The notes below the pieces were generated by a model, which ran no database searches, was not told the DNA's origin, and was given only the letters and a program-made list of their open reading frames with translations. This document shows, piece after piece, positions 1-8,683 of a stretch of DNA of 64,000 nucleotides. Numbering within the stretch: the stretch's first letter is position 1; every line of letters begins with the position of its first letter. Source of the DNA: JAJFIE01 sp964344255 (GTDB lineage Bacteria; Pseudomonadota; Alphaproteobacteria; Rhodospirillales; Casp-alpha2); the NCBI GenBank assembly GCA_964344255.1, contig CAYFMQ010000003.1:1-64000 (forward strand), in the 5' to 3' direction. Position numbers and translations under genes: made by a program.

Positions 1-368
1 TCGCAGGGGATGCCGTAACGCTCGACCATGTCCCGGACCAGGTCGAGGCACCTGAAGCCCAGCTCCCAGGCGCGCTTACCGGCGTCAGGCCCGTGAACTT
101 TTTCAATGAGCTCTTCCGTGTCGTCGCCGTAGCCGGAAACCAGGTGCCCGCCGTTCCGCCCCGAAGCGCCCCAGCCGACGCGGTTGGCTTCCAGCAGGAC
201 GACGTCCAGGCCCTGTTCGGCCAGGTAGATCGCCGTCGACAGGCCGGAAAAACCCGCGCCGACAATACAGACATCGGCCGATATCCGGTCTTCAAGCGGG
301 GGGTGGTCCACGTCGACGTTCCGCGTCGCCGCATACCACGACGCGGGATAATCCTGGTCCTTGTCCAT
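1..368 (-). CDS. FAD-dependent amine oxidoreductase, PuuB/DadA-like (N-terminal part, runs off left edge)
   Basis: The reverse strand reads without a stop from an ATG at 368 to the window edge, giving about 122 residues. The N-terminus has a Rossmann dinucleotide-binding motif (VGAGFSGLSTA) about 35 residues in, followed by the acidic end of the second strand (VVLLEA) and a GASGRNGGH segment. That combination is typical of the gamma-glutamylputrescine oxidase/DAO family. These enzymes oxidise amines or N-methyl amino acids with FAD in the cytoplasm. The substrate cannot be told from this fragment, though many amine-related flavoproteins elsewhere in the window fit the theme. The catalytic C-terminal part lies outside the window. 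Confidence 0.8.
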   Translation of the reverse strand, partial: MDKDQDYPASWYAATRNVDVDHPPLEDRISADVCIVGAGFSGLSTAIYLAEQGLDVVLLEANRVGWGASGRNGGHLVSGYGDDTEELIEKVHGPDAGKRAWELGFRCLDLVRDMVERYGIPC

Positions 369-579
369 CCTGGCCCTTTCATGGACTAATACTAATATAG
401 GTGGCCCTAATGTGCCTAGGCCCGGCAGAAAGGGCAAGCCCGTCAGGGATTTAGGGGATGTTTTGCCGGGATCGTTGACCTGCATCATGGCGCGCCGGGG
501 ACTGATCTGACAGCATGATGGTGTTGAGCCCCCGGTGACAAACCGGTGGCGTTAGGTTCAAAAAATAAAAGGTGAGGTC

Positions 580-846
580 ATGAATCATCATCATCGGAAA
601 ATTCTTCATTCCCTCTACGCCCATCCCATCAGCGGCAACATCTCCCCCGCCGCCGTGTGGTCCGTCATGGAGAAACTGGGCGCCGAGGTCGAGGAGAGGC
701 ACCACAGCAAGATCGCCGTCAAGCTGAACGGGCATTCCGCCAACTTCCGGCAGGGGGGGCACAGCCTGGCCAAGGAGGACATCATCAACGTCCGCAAGTT
801 CCTGGAAACCTGCGGCGTCGATGTGGAGAAGGATTATCCGTTGTAA
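580..846 (+). CDS. small HicA-like protein, orphan
   Basis: An 88-residue protein with a good ribosome site (AGGTGAGG, seven bases before the ATG). The central part (a helix ending in MEKLGAEVEER, then short strands HHSKIAVKLNG and HSANF, then DIINVRKFLETCGV) follows the HicA/YcfA pattern of a double-stranded-RNA-binding-like fold. It includes a His in the first strand. No HicB-like antitoxin gene lies next to it; cysNC runs convergently just downstream. It may be a solitary HicA-fold housekeeping protein rather than a toxin. The gene call is firm and the family assignment is only moderately sure. Confidence 0.55.
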   Translation: MNHHHRKILHSLYAHPISGNISPAAVWSVMEKLGAEVEERHHSKIAVKLNGHSANFRQGGHSLAKEDIINVRKFLETCGVDVEKDYPL

Positions 847-864
847 CCGTCCTTCTGCGGCGGC

Positions 865-2763
865 CTAGATGTAGCCGCGCGCTTTCAGGTGCTCGATGAC
901 CTGGTCGGCGAGGTTCTCCGCCGAGACGTCCGCGCTTTTGAGCACGATCTCGGGATTTTCGGGCGGCTCGTAATCGGAATCGATACCGGTGAAGTTCTTG
1001 ATCTCGCCGGCGCGGGCCTTGACGTAGAGCCCTTTCGGGTCGCGGTCCTCGCACACATCCAGCGGCGTGTCCATGAAGACCTCGATGAACTCGTCTTCCT
1101 CCAGCATGTCGCGGGCCATGCGGCGCTCGTCGCGGAAGGGCGAGATGAACGAGGACAGCACGATCATGCCGGCGTCGACGAACAGCTTGGAGACCTCGGC
1201 CACCCGGCGGATGTTCTCGACCCGGTCGACGTCGGTAAAGCCCAAGTCCTTGTTCAGGCCGTGGCGCACGTTGTCGCCGTCAAGAATGTAGGTGTGACGC
1301 CCCATGGCGAGCAGCTTCTTCTCGATGGCGTTGGCCGCCGTCGACTTGCCGGAACCGGACAGTCCGGTGAACCACAGCACGCAGGCCTTCTGGTTCTTCT
1401 GCTTGGCGCGGGTTTCCTTGTCGATGTCGAGGTCGTGCCAGGTCAGGTTGGTCGCCCGGCGCAGGCCGAAATCGATCATGCCGCAGCCGACCGTGGCGTT
1501 GGAGAACCGGTCGATCAGGATGAAGGAACCGGTGTCCTTGACCTCCTTGTAGGGATCGAAGGCGACGGCGTGATCGAGGGCGAAGTTGCAATAGGCGACC
1601 TCGTTCAGCTCCAGGGTCTTGGACGCCGTGTGCTCCAGCGAATTGACGTTGACCTTGTACTTGAGGTCCGTCACCACGGCATTGACGCTGTGCGCGCCGA
1701 TCTTCAGCAGGTAGCGCCGCTCGGGCAGCAGCTCTTCCGAGCCCATCCACAGCAGGTGGGCGGCAAACTGGTCCGTCTGGCCGGGCGGCTGTTCCGTATC
1801 GGCGATCAAATCGCCCCGGCTGGCGTCGATTTCGTCTTCCAGCGTCAGCGTCACGGCCTGGCCGGGGACTGCCAGGTCCAGGTCGCCGTCGAAGGTGGAG
1901 ATGGTCTTGACGCGGCTGATCTTTTCCGACGGGCTGACCATGATGTCGTCACCGGGCCTGACCGTGCCGCTGACGATGGTGCCGCTGAAACCGCGGAAGC
2001 TCTGGTCGGGCCTGTTGACCCACTGCACCGGCATGCGGAACGGTCCCTGGGACAGGTCGGCTGCAACGTCGATGGTTTCCAGCAGGTTCAGCAGCGTCGG
2101 GCCGTCGTACCAGGGCATGGCCGCTGAGTGTTCAAAGACATTGTCGCCTTTCAGCGCGGAGATCGGGACGGCGTGAATGTCCGTCAGCCCGAGTTGGGCG
2201 GCGAAGTCGCGGTAGTCCTTTTCGATCTCGGCGAAAGTGACGTGATCGTAATCCATCATGTCCATCTTGTTGACGGCCAGGATGGCATGCTTGATGCCGA
2301 GCAGGCTGACGATGTAGCTGTGCCGCCGGGTCTGGGTCAGCACGCCCTTGCGGGCGTCCACCAGGATCACGGCCAGTTCGGCGTTGGACGCGCCGGTGGC
2401 CATGTTGCGGGTGTATTGCTCGTGGCCGGGCGTGTCGGCGACGATGAACTTGCGCTTGTCGGTCGAGAAAAAGCGGTAGGCGACGTCGATGGTGATGCCC
2501 TGTTCGCGCTCCGCCTGCAAGCCGTCGACCAGCAGGGCGAGGTCGATGTCGTCGCCCTGGGTGCCCACCTTCTTGCTGTCCGTTGCGACGGCGGCAAGCT
2601 GGTCTTCGAAGATCAGCTTGGAATCGTAAAGCAGCCGGCCGATCAGGGTGGACTTGCCGTCATCCACGCTGCCGCAGGTGATGAAGCGCAGGAGGTCTTT
2701 TTCCTCCTGGGCCTTCAGGTAGGCTTCGATATCCGTTTCGATAAGATCAGATGAGTGGGACAT
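865..2763 (-). CDS. cysNC: bifunctional sulfate adenylyltransferase subunit 1 / adenylylsulfate kinase (CysN-CysC fusion, NodQ type)
   Basis: A 632-residue fusion. Residues 1 to about 440 form the GTPase subunit of ATP sulfurylase: P-loop GSVDDGKS at 31-38, then DTPGHEQ and NKMD as the G3 and G4 motifs. Residues from about 460 form APS kinase, with a second P-loop (GLSGSGKST near 466), a DGDNVRHGLN segment and a FISPFRDER segment. With CysD it turns sulfate and ATP into APS and then PAPS in the cytoplasm. The start codon shares one base with the cysD stop (TGATG), so translation is coupled. A fused kinase suits PAPS supply to the sulfotransferases upstream, besides assimilation. Confidence 0.96.
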   Translation of the reverse strand: MSHSSDLIETDIEAYLKAQEEKDLLRFITCGSVDDGKSTLIGRLLYDSKLIFEDQLAAVATDSKKVGTQGDDIDLALLVDGLQAEREQGITIDVAYRFFSTDKRKFIVADTPGHEQYTRNMATGASNAELAVILVDARKGVLTQTRRHSYIVSLLGIKHAILAVNKMDMMDYDHVTFAEIEKDYRDFAAQLGLTDIHAVPISALKGDNVFEHSAAMPWYDGPTLLNLLETIDVAADLSQGPFRMPVQWVNRPDQSFRGFSGTIVSGTVRPGDDIMVSPSEKISRVKTISTFDGDLDLAVPGQAVTLTLEDEIDASRGDLIADTEQPPGQTDQFAAHLLWMGSEELLPERRYLLKIGAHSVNAVVTDLKYKVNVNSLEHTASKTLELNEVAYCNFALDHAVAFDPYKEVKDTGSFILIDRFSNATVGCGMIDFGLRRATNLTWHDLDIDKETRAKQKNQKACVLWFTGLSGSGKSTAANAIEKKLLAMGRHTYILDGDNVRHGLNKDLGFTDVDRVENIRRVAEVSKLFVDAGMIVLSSFISPFRDERRMARDMLEEDEFIEVFMDTPLDVCEDRDPKGLYVKARAGEIKNFTGIDSDYEPPENPEIVLKSADVSAENLADQVIEHLKARGYI

Positions 2764-3668
2764 CAGAAGTAACCCTCCTGCTTTTTCTTTTCCATGGAGC
2801 CGGACTGGTCGTGGTCGATAACCCGGCCCTGGCGCTCGGAAGTCCTGGCAAGGAGCATCTCCTGGATGATAGCAGGAAGCGTATCGGCTTCCGACTCGAC
2901 GGCGCCGGTCAGCGGATAGCAGCCCAGGGTGCGGAAGCGGACCGACTTCATCATCGGCTCTTCGCCGGGCTCCAGCGGCATGCGGTCGTCGTCGACCATG
3001 ATCAGCGCGCCGTCCCGTTCGACGACAGGGCGCACGGCGGCGAAGTAGAGGGGGACGATGGGGATGTCTTCCAGATGGATGTACTGCCAGATATCCAGTT
3101 CGGTCCAGTTCGACAGCGGGAAGGCGCGGATGCTCTCGCCCCTGTTGACCCTGGCGTTATAGAGGCCCCACAATTCGGGGCGCTGGTTTTTGGGGTCCCA
3201 GCGGTGGTTCCTGCTGCGGAAGGAAAACACCCGTTCCTTGGCGCGGGATTTCTCCTCGTCGCGGCGGGCGCCGCCGAAGGCGGCGTCGAAACCGTACAGG
3301 TCCATGGCCTGTTTCAGGCTTTCGGTCTTCATCACGTCGGTATGGACCTGCGATCCGTGGGTGAAGGGGCCGATCCCCTTGTCGAGGCCTTCCTGGTTGA
3401 CATGGACGATCAGGTCCATGCCGCTTTCCTCGGCCATGCGGTCGCGGAACGCGTACATGGCCTTGAATTTCCAGGTAGTGTCCACATGCATTAGGGGAAA
3501 GGGCGGCACACCCGGATGAAAGGCCTTGCGGGCCAAATGCAGCATCACGGAAGAATCTTTTCCGATGGAATACAGCATGACGGGTTTTTCGAATTCTGCG
3601 GCGACTTCCCGCATGATGTGGATGCTTTCGGCTTCAAGCTGCCGAAGGTGCGTCATTACGCCGGACAT
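2763..3668 (-). CDS. cysD: sulfate adenylyltransferase subunit 2
   Basis: A 301-residue protein of the PAPS-reductase/ATP-pyrophosphatase superfamily. The PP-loop SIGKDSS is at 34-40, and a conserved GARRDEEKSRAKER stretch and a NWTELDIWQYI stretch follow. It adenylylates sulfate to APS with the CysN GTPase. The length matches the family. The start is supported by AAGGAA about eight bases upstream. It is the first gene of the cysD-cysNC pair and lies downstream of two sulfotransferase genes on the same strand, across a gap of about 140 bases. Confidence 0.96.
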   Translation of the reverse strand: MSGVMTHLRQLEAESIHIMREVAAEFEKPVMLYSIGKDSSVMLHLARKAFHPGVPPFPLMHVDTTWKFKAMYAFRDRMAEESGMDLIVHVNQEGLDKGIGPFTHGSQVHTDVMKTESLKQAMDLYGFDAAFGGARRDEEKSRAKERVFSFRSRNHRWDPKNQRPELWGLYNARVNRGESIRAFPLSNWTELDIWQYIHLEDIPIVPLYFAAVRPVVERDGALIMVDDDRMPLEPGEEPMMKSVRFRTLGCYPLTGAVESEADTLPAIIQEMLLARTSERQGRVIDHDQSGSMEKKKQEGYF

Positions 3669-3806
3669 TGGGCAATTCCTTGCTCAAGTTGATAAGGGTG
3701 GAGATGGCTGCCCGCTATCCGTCCCCGAATCATGGCGGAAGATAGGGATAACGGGGCCACGCTGCAAGCCTCAAAAACAAACTATTTCATGCTTTTATGC
3801 CGTTTG

Positions 3807-4550
3807 TTAAGAGCCCGGCGCCAGTCTGTGGCCGTAGAGGTGCTCATAATGGGGCAGCACGGTCTCGTAAATCTCCCTGACCCGGTCCGGCGCTTCGCTG
3901 ATGTCGATGTAGGTGCGGGGCTGCGGTTTCAAGCCGTCCGAGTCTTTCAGGTTCGCATGCCAGGACCCGCCGTCGTACCAGCTGACCTCGTCCCTGGACC
4001 CGGGCTCCCAGCTCAGGGCTTCTGCCATGAAGGGAATGCCGACGGCGTCGCAGTAAGCCTTGACCATGCCCTCGGGGTTTTCGAGAAGGTCATCGCTGTC
4101 GATTACGGGTGGGGTTTCGCCATGTGTATCACACAGCCGGTCGAACAATTCCCGCTGTTCTATGAAGGCGGTTTCTTCCAGCAGGAAGTTGGGCCAGTTT
4201 CTGAACATGGATGTCGCGACCTTGGCCGGATCGCGGATCAGAAAGCTATGAGTGAAGTAATTTAAGAAGTCATCGCTCCACATGTGTTTGATGTAATGAG
4301 GGAAATCCTTCGAGAACACGGGGCCTTTCGCTGCGGCCTCCTTAAGCGTTTCCCAGACACTTTCCATGGTCAGTCCGGGCGTGCGTTTGCTCTCAGGGGT
4401 TGCCCTGGGCCAGAGCGGGGATTCGCCATGATACCAGGGTTCGCCAAAGGGCTCATGGAAGCATGTCATATCGCCCCGCATGCGCATCATCCATTCAAAC
4501 GCCGTTGAGGTGGACCGGGGCGTCGCCCATAAAACGAGTATCTTGTGCAT
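3807..4550 (-). CDS. sulfotransferase family protein (paralogue 1)
   Basis: A 247-residue cytoplasmic protein starting MHKILVLWATPRSTSTAFE. The PRSTSTA stretch at 11-17 takes the place of the 5'-phosphosulfate loop of PAPS-dependent sulfotransferases. IRDPAKVATS near residue 105 matches the 3'-phosphate-binding RDP...S motif. It is closely related to the next gene upstream (4569-5327) and to the copy at 7241-8005, so there has been a local family expansion. Together with cysD-cysNC just downstream it suggests transfer of sulfuryl groups from PAPS to a small molecule. The acceptor is unknown. Members of this family are also annotated only as nucleotide-binding, so enzymatic function is inferred. 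Confidence 0.72.
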   Translation of the reverse strand: MHKILVLWATPRSTSTAFEWMMRMRGDMTCFHEPFGEPWYHGESPLWPRATPESKRTPGLTMESVWETLKEAAAKGPVFSKDFPHYIKHMWSDDFLNYFTHSFLIRDPAKVATSMFRNWPNFLLEETAFIEQRELFDRLCDTHGETPPVIDSDDLLENPEGMVKAYCDAVGIPFMAEALSWEPGSRDEVSWYDGGSWHANLKDSDGLKPQPRTYIDISEAPDRVREIYETVLPHYEHLYGHRLAPGS

Positions 4551-4568
4551 CGTCGTTCCCTAAAGCGT

Positions 4569-5327
4569 TTAGACTGTCAGACGGTGCCCGTACAAAGCCC
4601 GGTAGTGGGGCAGGGAATCATCATAGAGCTGTTGCAGGCGGGGATCGGAATCGATGGGTGGGTATTCCCGTTTCTGGACAGCCAGTCCGGTACTGGCTTT
4701 CAGGCTGTCATGGAAGCCGTGCTTGTCGTCGTTCCAGGTTGCGTCCCGTTTTGCGTTTTCTTCTTTCTTGTCTTCCCAGTTGAGGGCTTCGGGAACGAAA
4801 GGGATGCCGGTTAATGCACAATAGGCTTCCATATAGTCATCGGGCCTCGTCAACAGATCGTCTGAATCGATCACGATGGGAGGCGAGCCGTTCCTGTCTG
4901 TGATGATGTCAAAAAGCCGGTGGAGTTCCTCAAAGCCGATTTCGCCGAATTCGATGTCCGGCCAACGGGAATGCATGGAGGTCAGAACCTTCTCAGGGTC
5001 CCGGATCAGGAACGTGTGCTGAAAGCAGTTCAGAAACGCATCATCGATCAGGTGCATGACGGAATAGGCGAAATCCTTGATGAAGACGGATTCATTTTCG
5101 GCCAGGGATAACAACCTGTCATGGACCGATTTGAAGCTAAGGCCGTCTGTCGGTTTCAGATCAGGGTCCGCATCAAAGTAGCGGTTATGAAAACGGTCTT
5201 CACCGTAATAATAGGCTTCGTTGTAGGGTTCGTGGAAACAAGCCATGTCGCCTCGATTCGCCATGGCCCATTCGAAAGCGGTCGAGGTGGAACGGGGCGT
5301 CGCCCAAAGGGCAAGGATTTTATGCAT
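4569..5327 (-). CDS. sulfotransferase family protein (paralogue 2)
   Basis: A 252-residue paralogue of the neighbouring gene, starting MHKILALWATPRSTSTAFEW. It has the same PRSTSTA loop (11-17), a CFHEPYNEA segment, an IRDPEKVLTS 3'-phosphate-binding segment and a VIDSDDLL segment. It lies 18 bases upstream of paralogue 1 and 12 bases downstream of the maleate-isomerase-like gene, so all three probably share one transcript. The RDP and PRS motifs are intact, suggesting an active enzyme. The tandem copies differ enough along their length to have different acceptors. Confidence 0.72.
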   Translation of the reverse strand: MHKILALWATPRSTSTAFEWAMANRGDMACFHEPYNEAYYYGEDRFHNRYFDADPDLKPTDGLSFKSVHDRLLSLAENESVFIKDFAYSVMHLIDDAFLNCFQHTFLIRDPEKVLTSMHSRWPDIEFGEIGFEELHRLFDIITDRNGSPPIVIDSDDLLTRPDDYMEAYCALTGIPFVPEALNWEDKKEENAKRDATWNDDKHGFHDSLKASTGLAVQKREYPPIDSDPRLQQLYDDSLPHYRALYGHRLTV

Positions 5328-5339
5328 CGGCCTTGTTCC

Positions 5340-6158
5340 TCAGGAAAGGGAATCCAAGAGACGCCCGTGCCGGCCGATAGGTGAAACCCCGAGAGTCTTG
5401 AAAATTCGCCAGTATAGCGCCGTATCCGAAGCAACGATGGGTTTGCCGATCTTGTCTTCCAGCCCCGGCGTGTAATAGAGCGCTCGTTGCGGCACGCCGT
5501 CTTCACGACGCCAATTGGGCATGCCGTTGACGACGATGGCCTCAGCCTCAGGCGCTTTTTCGGCAACATGGGTCATGGATTTTTCAGCCAATTCTCCAGG
5601 GAAAATCCATGTCTGATCGTTGACTTCTTCCTGGGTGGCGTAGAAACCCTGATCGACAAAATTTCCGGCATAGACAAGATCAAAGCCTGCTTCGCGGAGA
5701 AACCTCGCAATACCGTCCCTCCAGTCCGGCCAGTAGTACACGGAATTGAGGGCGATCTTTTCAATGTTCATGTCACGAAGCGCTTCCACCAGGCAGTAGC
5801 CTGCCATGTGAAACGGCGTTTCGTAGGTGTCACTGATTCGGTTGCAGATGTCCCGAATTTCATCCGGTGTCGTGCCCTGGCAATGGACCCAGTTGGTGCC
5901 GACCTGGCCCACGACATCGGCGCCGTTATTGGACATGCACTGCACGACCTCTTCCAGAAGATGGAAGTTGTCCACCCGCTGCGTCAATTCATGGGCGTAC
6001 TCCGGTACGTGCAGCATCCGGCCATGCGCACCGACGGTATCAGGGGCCATGCGCAGGAAATCCGATGGCGCGGCGTCGAAATCATGGGGTGGTGCGGTAA
6101 ACCCGACCTGATGGGGAAACAGCTTGTTGGCAGGATTTTTCCATCTTTCAGGTTTCAT
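5340..6158 (-). CDS. Asp/Glu racemase-superfamily protein, maleate isomerase / arylmalonate decarboxylase-like
   Basis: About 272 residues from the ATG at 6158. This start is preferred over upstream ones because AGGGAGG ends five bases before it. The sequence resembles maleate cis-trans isomerases and arylmalonate decarboxylases: an SNNGADVVGQVGTNWVHCQG segment holds one candidate active-site Cys, then LNSVYYWPDW, and VVNGMPNWR in the second half. However, the usual second Cys of the fold is not evident (NGMPNWR where a C is common), so catalysis may differ. It is the likely first gene of the transcript running into the two sulfotransferases. The LysR regulator is divergent, with about 120 A+T-rich bases between. 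Confidence 0.65.
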   Translation of the reverse strand: MKPERWKNPANKLFPHQVGFTAPPHDFDAAPSDFLRMAPDTVGAHGRMLHVPEYAHELTQRVDNFHLLEEVVQCMSNNGADVVGQVGTNWVHCQGTTPDEIRDICNRISDTYETPFHMAGYCLVEALRDMNIEKIALNSVYYWPDWRDGIARFLREAGFDLVYAGNFVDQGFYATQEEVNDQTWIFPGELAEKSMTHVAEKAPEAEAIVVNGMPNWRREDGVPQRALYYTPGLEDKIGKPIVASDTALYWRIFKTLGVSPIGRHGRLLDSLS

Positions 6159-6278
6159 CATAACCTCCCTAACGGGGCAATCCTGTATAATGTCCAATAT
6201 CATTAATGAGATTATTTATTATTTGTTTTTCTAAGGTTTCAAATGATTTTGTCATTATATTAGTATATCAATTTTGAT

Positions 6279-7187
6279 ATGGTAAATTATCGCTATCAGC
6301 TTCCCTCCATGAGCACACTCAGCGCCTTTGAGTGTGCCGGACGACACGGCAGTTTCAGCCGTGCCGCCGAAGAGTTGCGATCATCCCAACCTGCCATCAG
6401 CCGGCATATAGCCACGCTCGAAAACTCACTGGGTGTCACCCTGTTCAGTCGAGAGCGTGGACGTGTCTCGTTAACCCCGGCCGGTCAGCGTCTTTATCAT
6501 TCAATTGTTTCGGGATTGGGGGAAGTGGCCACGGCAATCAATGACATTCAGTCCCAACGGCGTACTGTTTCTATCGCCTGTTCACATTCTATTTCTCATC
6601 TCTGGCTGATGCCCCGTTATGATCGATTGCAAGAAGCATTGGGTATGGATGTGGAAATCCTAACTGTGACTTCGGAGTATGAATATCACTCCCGTCTCCA
6701 GGAAGAAGGTGTCGATCTCAATCTGACTTTTGCCGGTGAGGCCATTAAGGGGTTAGATAAAACGCTTCTGTTTGAGGAAGAGATTTTTCCCGTATGTGCT
6801 CCTTCATTTGCTGGCGCCTACGCCACTATTTTATCCGAGAAAGGAAAATCGGCCCTGGAAACCTTGCCCCTGTTAAGTCTGGGGCAACGCAACTATGGCT
6901 GGGCTACATGGGAAACCTGGTTTAGTCGGAACAATCTCTCCATGCCGGAAGAAAAGGGTGCTCGCCGTTTCGGCAACTACGTTTACATGCTTGAGGCAGC
7001 CTGTAACGGAACAGGTGTCGCAATAGGCTGGGCAGATCTTGTAGATGACTACCTCGCCAAGGGCCGTCTAATCGAACTGTTTGATGAACGATTGAGAACG
7101 GGTGGTGGTCTGTATCTGGTTATCAATCCCTTGAGCAGTAACCGCGAGTTGGTGAAGCGTGCTGCAGATTTTTTGCGTTCTGTTTAA
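6279..7187 (+). CDS. LysR-family transcriptional regulator, GcvA-like
   Basis: A 302-residue regulator. The N-terminal winged helix-turn-helix spans about residues 12-70 (FECAGRHGSFSRAAEELRSS, QPAISRHIATLE, LFSRERGRV). The C-terminal part is a periplasmic-binding-like effector domain; its VAIGWADLVDDYLAKGRL end is typical of the GcvA/AmpR branch. It is divergent from the maleate-isomerase-like gene, and the A+T-rich spacer between them (6159-6278) probably carries both promoters. LysR proteins usually control the divergent gene, so it likely governs the racemase-fold/sulfotransferase operon. The effector is unknown. Confidence 0.88.
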   Translation: MVNYRYQLPSMSTLSAFECAGRHGSFSRAAEELRSSQPAISRHIATLENSLGVTLFSRERGRVSLTPAGQRLYHSIVSGLGEVATAINDIQSQRRTVSIACSHSISHLWLMPRYDRLQEALGMDVEILTVTSEYEYHSRLQEEGVDLNLTFAGEAIKGLDKTLLFEEEIFPVCAPSFAGAYATILSEKGKSALETLPLLSLGQRNYGWATWETWFSRNNLSMPEEKGARRFGNYVYMLEAACNGTGVAIGWADLVDDYLAKGRLIELFDERLRTGGGLYLVINPLSSNRELVKRAADFLRSV

Positions 7188-7240
7188 GCGGCTGAAGAAA
7201 TTAATAACCAGAGAATAAAAAATCATATGCCCTGGCGCTA

Positions 7241-8005
7241 TTAGGATAATGGCTTCAGTTTGTATTGCCGGAGTTTTTCAAAGAAAGGCTTGTGGTGATC
7301 GTAATAGGCGCGAAGATTGGGGCCAGAGTCCAACGTAACGGCAGGCTTACCCGTATCCTGGATATCTGATCCATCGCTTTTCTTGCGAATACCCTTGGAA
7401 CTGAGCACATCTCCATGCCAGCCGGTGACGCTTTTCCAGTCCTCCGGAATCTTATCGTCCCATTCGAGCGCATGAGGAAGAAAATCCACGCCAATGGCGG
7501 CAGAATAGGCCCGGATCATGCCTTCCGGATCATCCTGGACGTCACTTGCTTCAATGACTGTTGGTGCTGATCCATAAGTTTCTTTGAGCCAGGCAAAATG
7601 CTGGTATTGCGTTTCGATCCCGATTTCCTCGCAGTCCATGTTCGGGTCAAGCTTGTAGTAGGAAACAATGGACTTGGCCGGGTCTCGTATCAGGAAGGTA
7701 TGTGTTATCCGATCTGCAAACTCACGGTCTTCCATCATTCGATCGAGAATGTAATAGCTCATATCCTTGAAAAATACGGGCCCCGTGTCCGCTGCATTCA
7801 TCAGCATAGCGCGGATGTCTTCATAGGAGGTCGGCGTTCCGGGGGGCACGTCAAACATCGGCATCTCTTTCTTGGCGTCGCCGACGTAATAGAGGTACAT
7901 GAACGGCTCGTGGAAACAGGTGAAATCACCTCGTTCCCGCATAATCCGCTCCATGGCGGTGGACATGGATCGAGGATGGCTCCAGAGCGCGACAAGGGGG
8001 GGCAT
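7241..8005 (-). CDS. sulfotransferase family protein (paralogue 3)
   Basis: A 254-residue member of the same family as the two genes at 3807-5327. Here the 5' loop reads HPRSMSTAME and the 3'-phosphate site IRDPAKSIVSYY. The His before Pro and the Met within the loop mark it as the most divergent of the three. The start is backed by AGAGGA six bases upstream. It lies 20 bases downstream of the quinone reductase gene and is probably cotranscribed with it. The acceptor is unknown; PAPS would come from the cysD-cysNC genes nearby. Confidence 0.7.
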   Translation of the reverse strand: MPPLVALWSHPRSMSTAMERIMRERGDFTCFHEPFMYLYYVGDAKKEMPMFDVPPGTPTSYEDIRAMLMNAADTGPVFFKDMSYYILDRMMEDREFADRITHTFLIRDPAKSIVSYYKLDPNMDCEEIGIETQYQHFAWLKETYGSAPTVIEASDVQDDPEGMIRAYSAAIGVDFLPHALEWDDKIPEDWKSVTGWHGDVLSSKGIRKKSDGSDIQDTGKPAVTLDSGPNLRAYYDHHKPFFEKLRQYKLKPLS

Positions 8006-8025
8006 GGGAAAGTCCTCTGTATTGA

Positions 8026-8640
8026 TCAGCAGAACGGATCGCTGGCAAGGCCGCTCGATGTTTCAAATGCCAGACCGGCATTGCGGGCATGCTCCAGGTG
8101 TTGCTCACGGGCGTCGGCATTCTCATCCACCTCGGGATAGATAAAGGTCTGGACGTCGGTAATGCCGCAATAACCAAAAATGCCGGTGTCGATCTGGCGC
8201 TGGAAAGCGCCGTGATATCCGTAGCGGCGGTAAAGCCCCTGATCGCTTGCCGCCGGACAGAACATGGCGACCTTTTTGTGCTTCAGCATTCCAACCGATA
8301 CACCGGTTTCATAGTTGAAGGCAAAACCGGCAGTGAAGTTCCTGTCGATCCATCCTTTTAGAATAGCAGGCATGCTCCACCACCAGACGGGGAAGAAAAA
8401 AACCATTGCTTCTGCAGCCGTAATGCGTTCCTGCTGCGCGGCAACATCCGGGGACGGTTCAGCGTTACCCGCATAGACTTCAACATCCGCCATGTTGTAA
8501 ATGGGATCAAAGCCCTCCCGGTACAGATCCAGCAAGTCAATCGAATGACCGGCGGACTCGGCGGCTGCGATGAATGCATCCATCAGCGCACCGGTAAAGG
8601 AATCCCTGTTCGGATGCGCCAGAACAACGAGAATCTTCAT
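8026..8640 (-). CDS. flavodoxin-like NAD(P)H:quinone oxidoreductase (MdaB/KefF/NQO1 family)
   Basis: A 204-residue protein with the NQO1-type flavodoxin fold. The N-terminal VLAHPNRDSFTGAL holds the FMN/FAD phosphate-binding region, and FFPVWWWSMPAILKGWIDR is the classic family signature around residues 82-101, followed by GFAFNYE. It reduces quinones or other electrophiles by two electrons using NAD(P)H, in the cytoplasm. The start has GGGAGGAA about seven bases upstream. It forms a likely pair with sulfotransferase paralogue 3: reduction to a hydroquinone and then sulfonation would be a chemically reasonable pairing, but that is inference. Confidence 0.85.
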   Translation of the reverse strand: MKILVVLAHPNRDSFTGALMDAFIAAAESAGHSIDLLDLYREGFDPIYNMADVEVYAGNAEPSPDVAAQQERITAAEAMVFFFPVWWWSMPAILKGWIDRNFTAGFAFNYETGVSVGMLKHKKVAMFCPAASDQGLYRRYGYHGAFQRQIDTGIFGYCGITDVQTFIYPEVDENADAREQHLEHARNAGLAFETSSGLASDPFC

Positions 8641-8683
8641 ATCGGTTTTCCTCCCGAATTATTGTCTTAATAACGTTGCCAGT

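Noticed and set aside
889..2127. 412-codon plus-strand frame inside cysNC
   Set aside because: Antisense shadow of a clear GTPase/APS kinase gene; no family similarity and repetitive Val/Gly/Asp composition.
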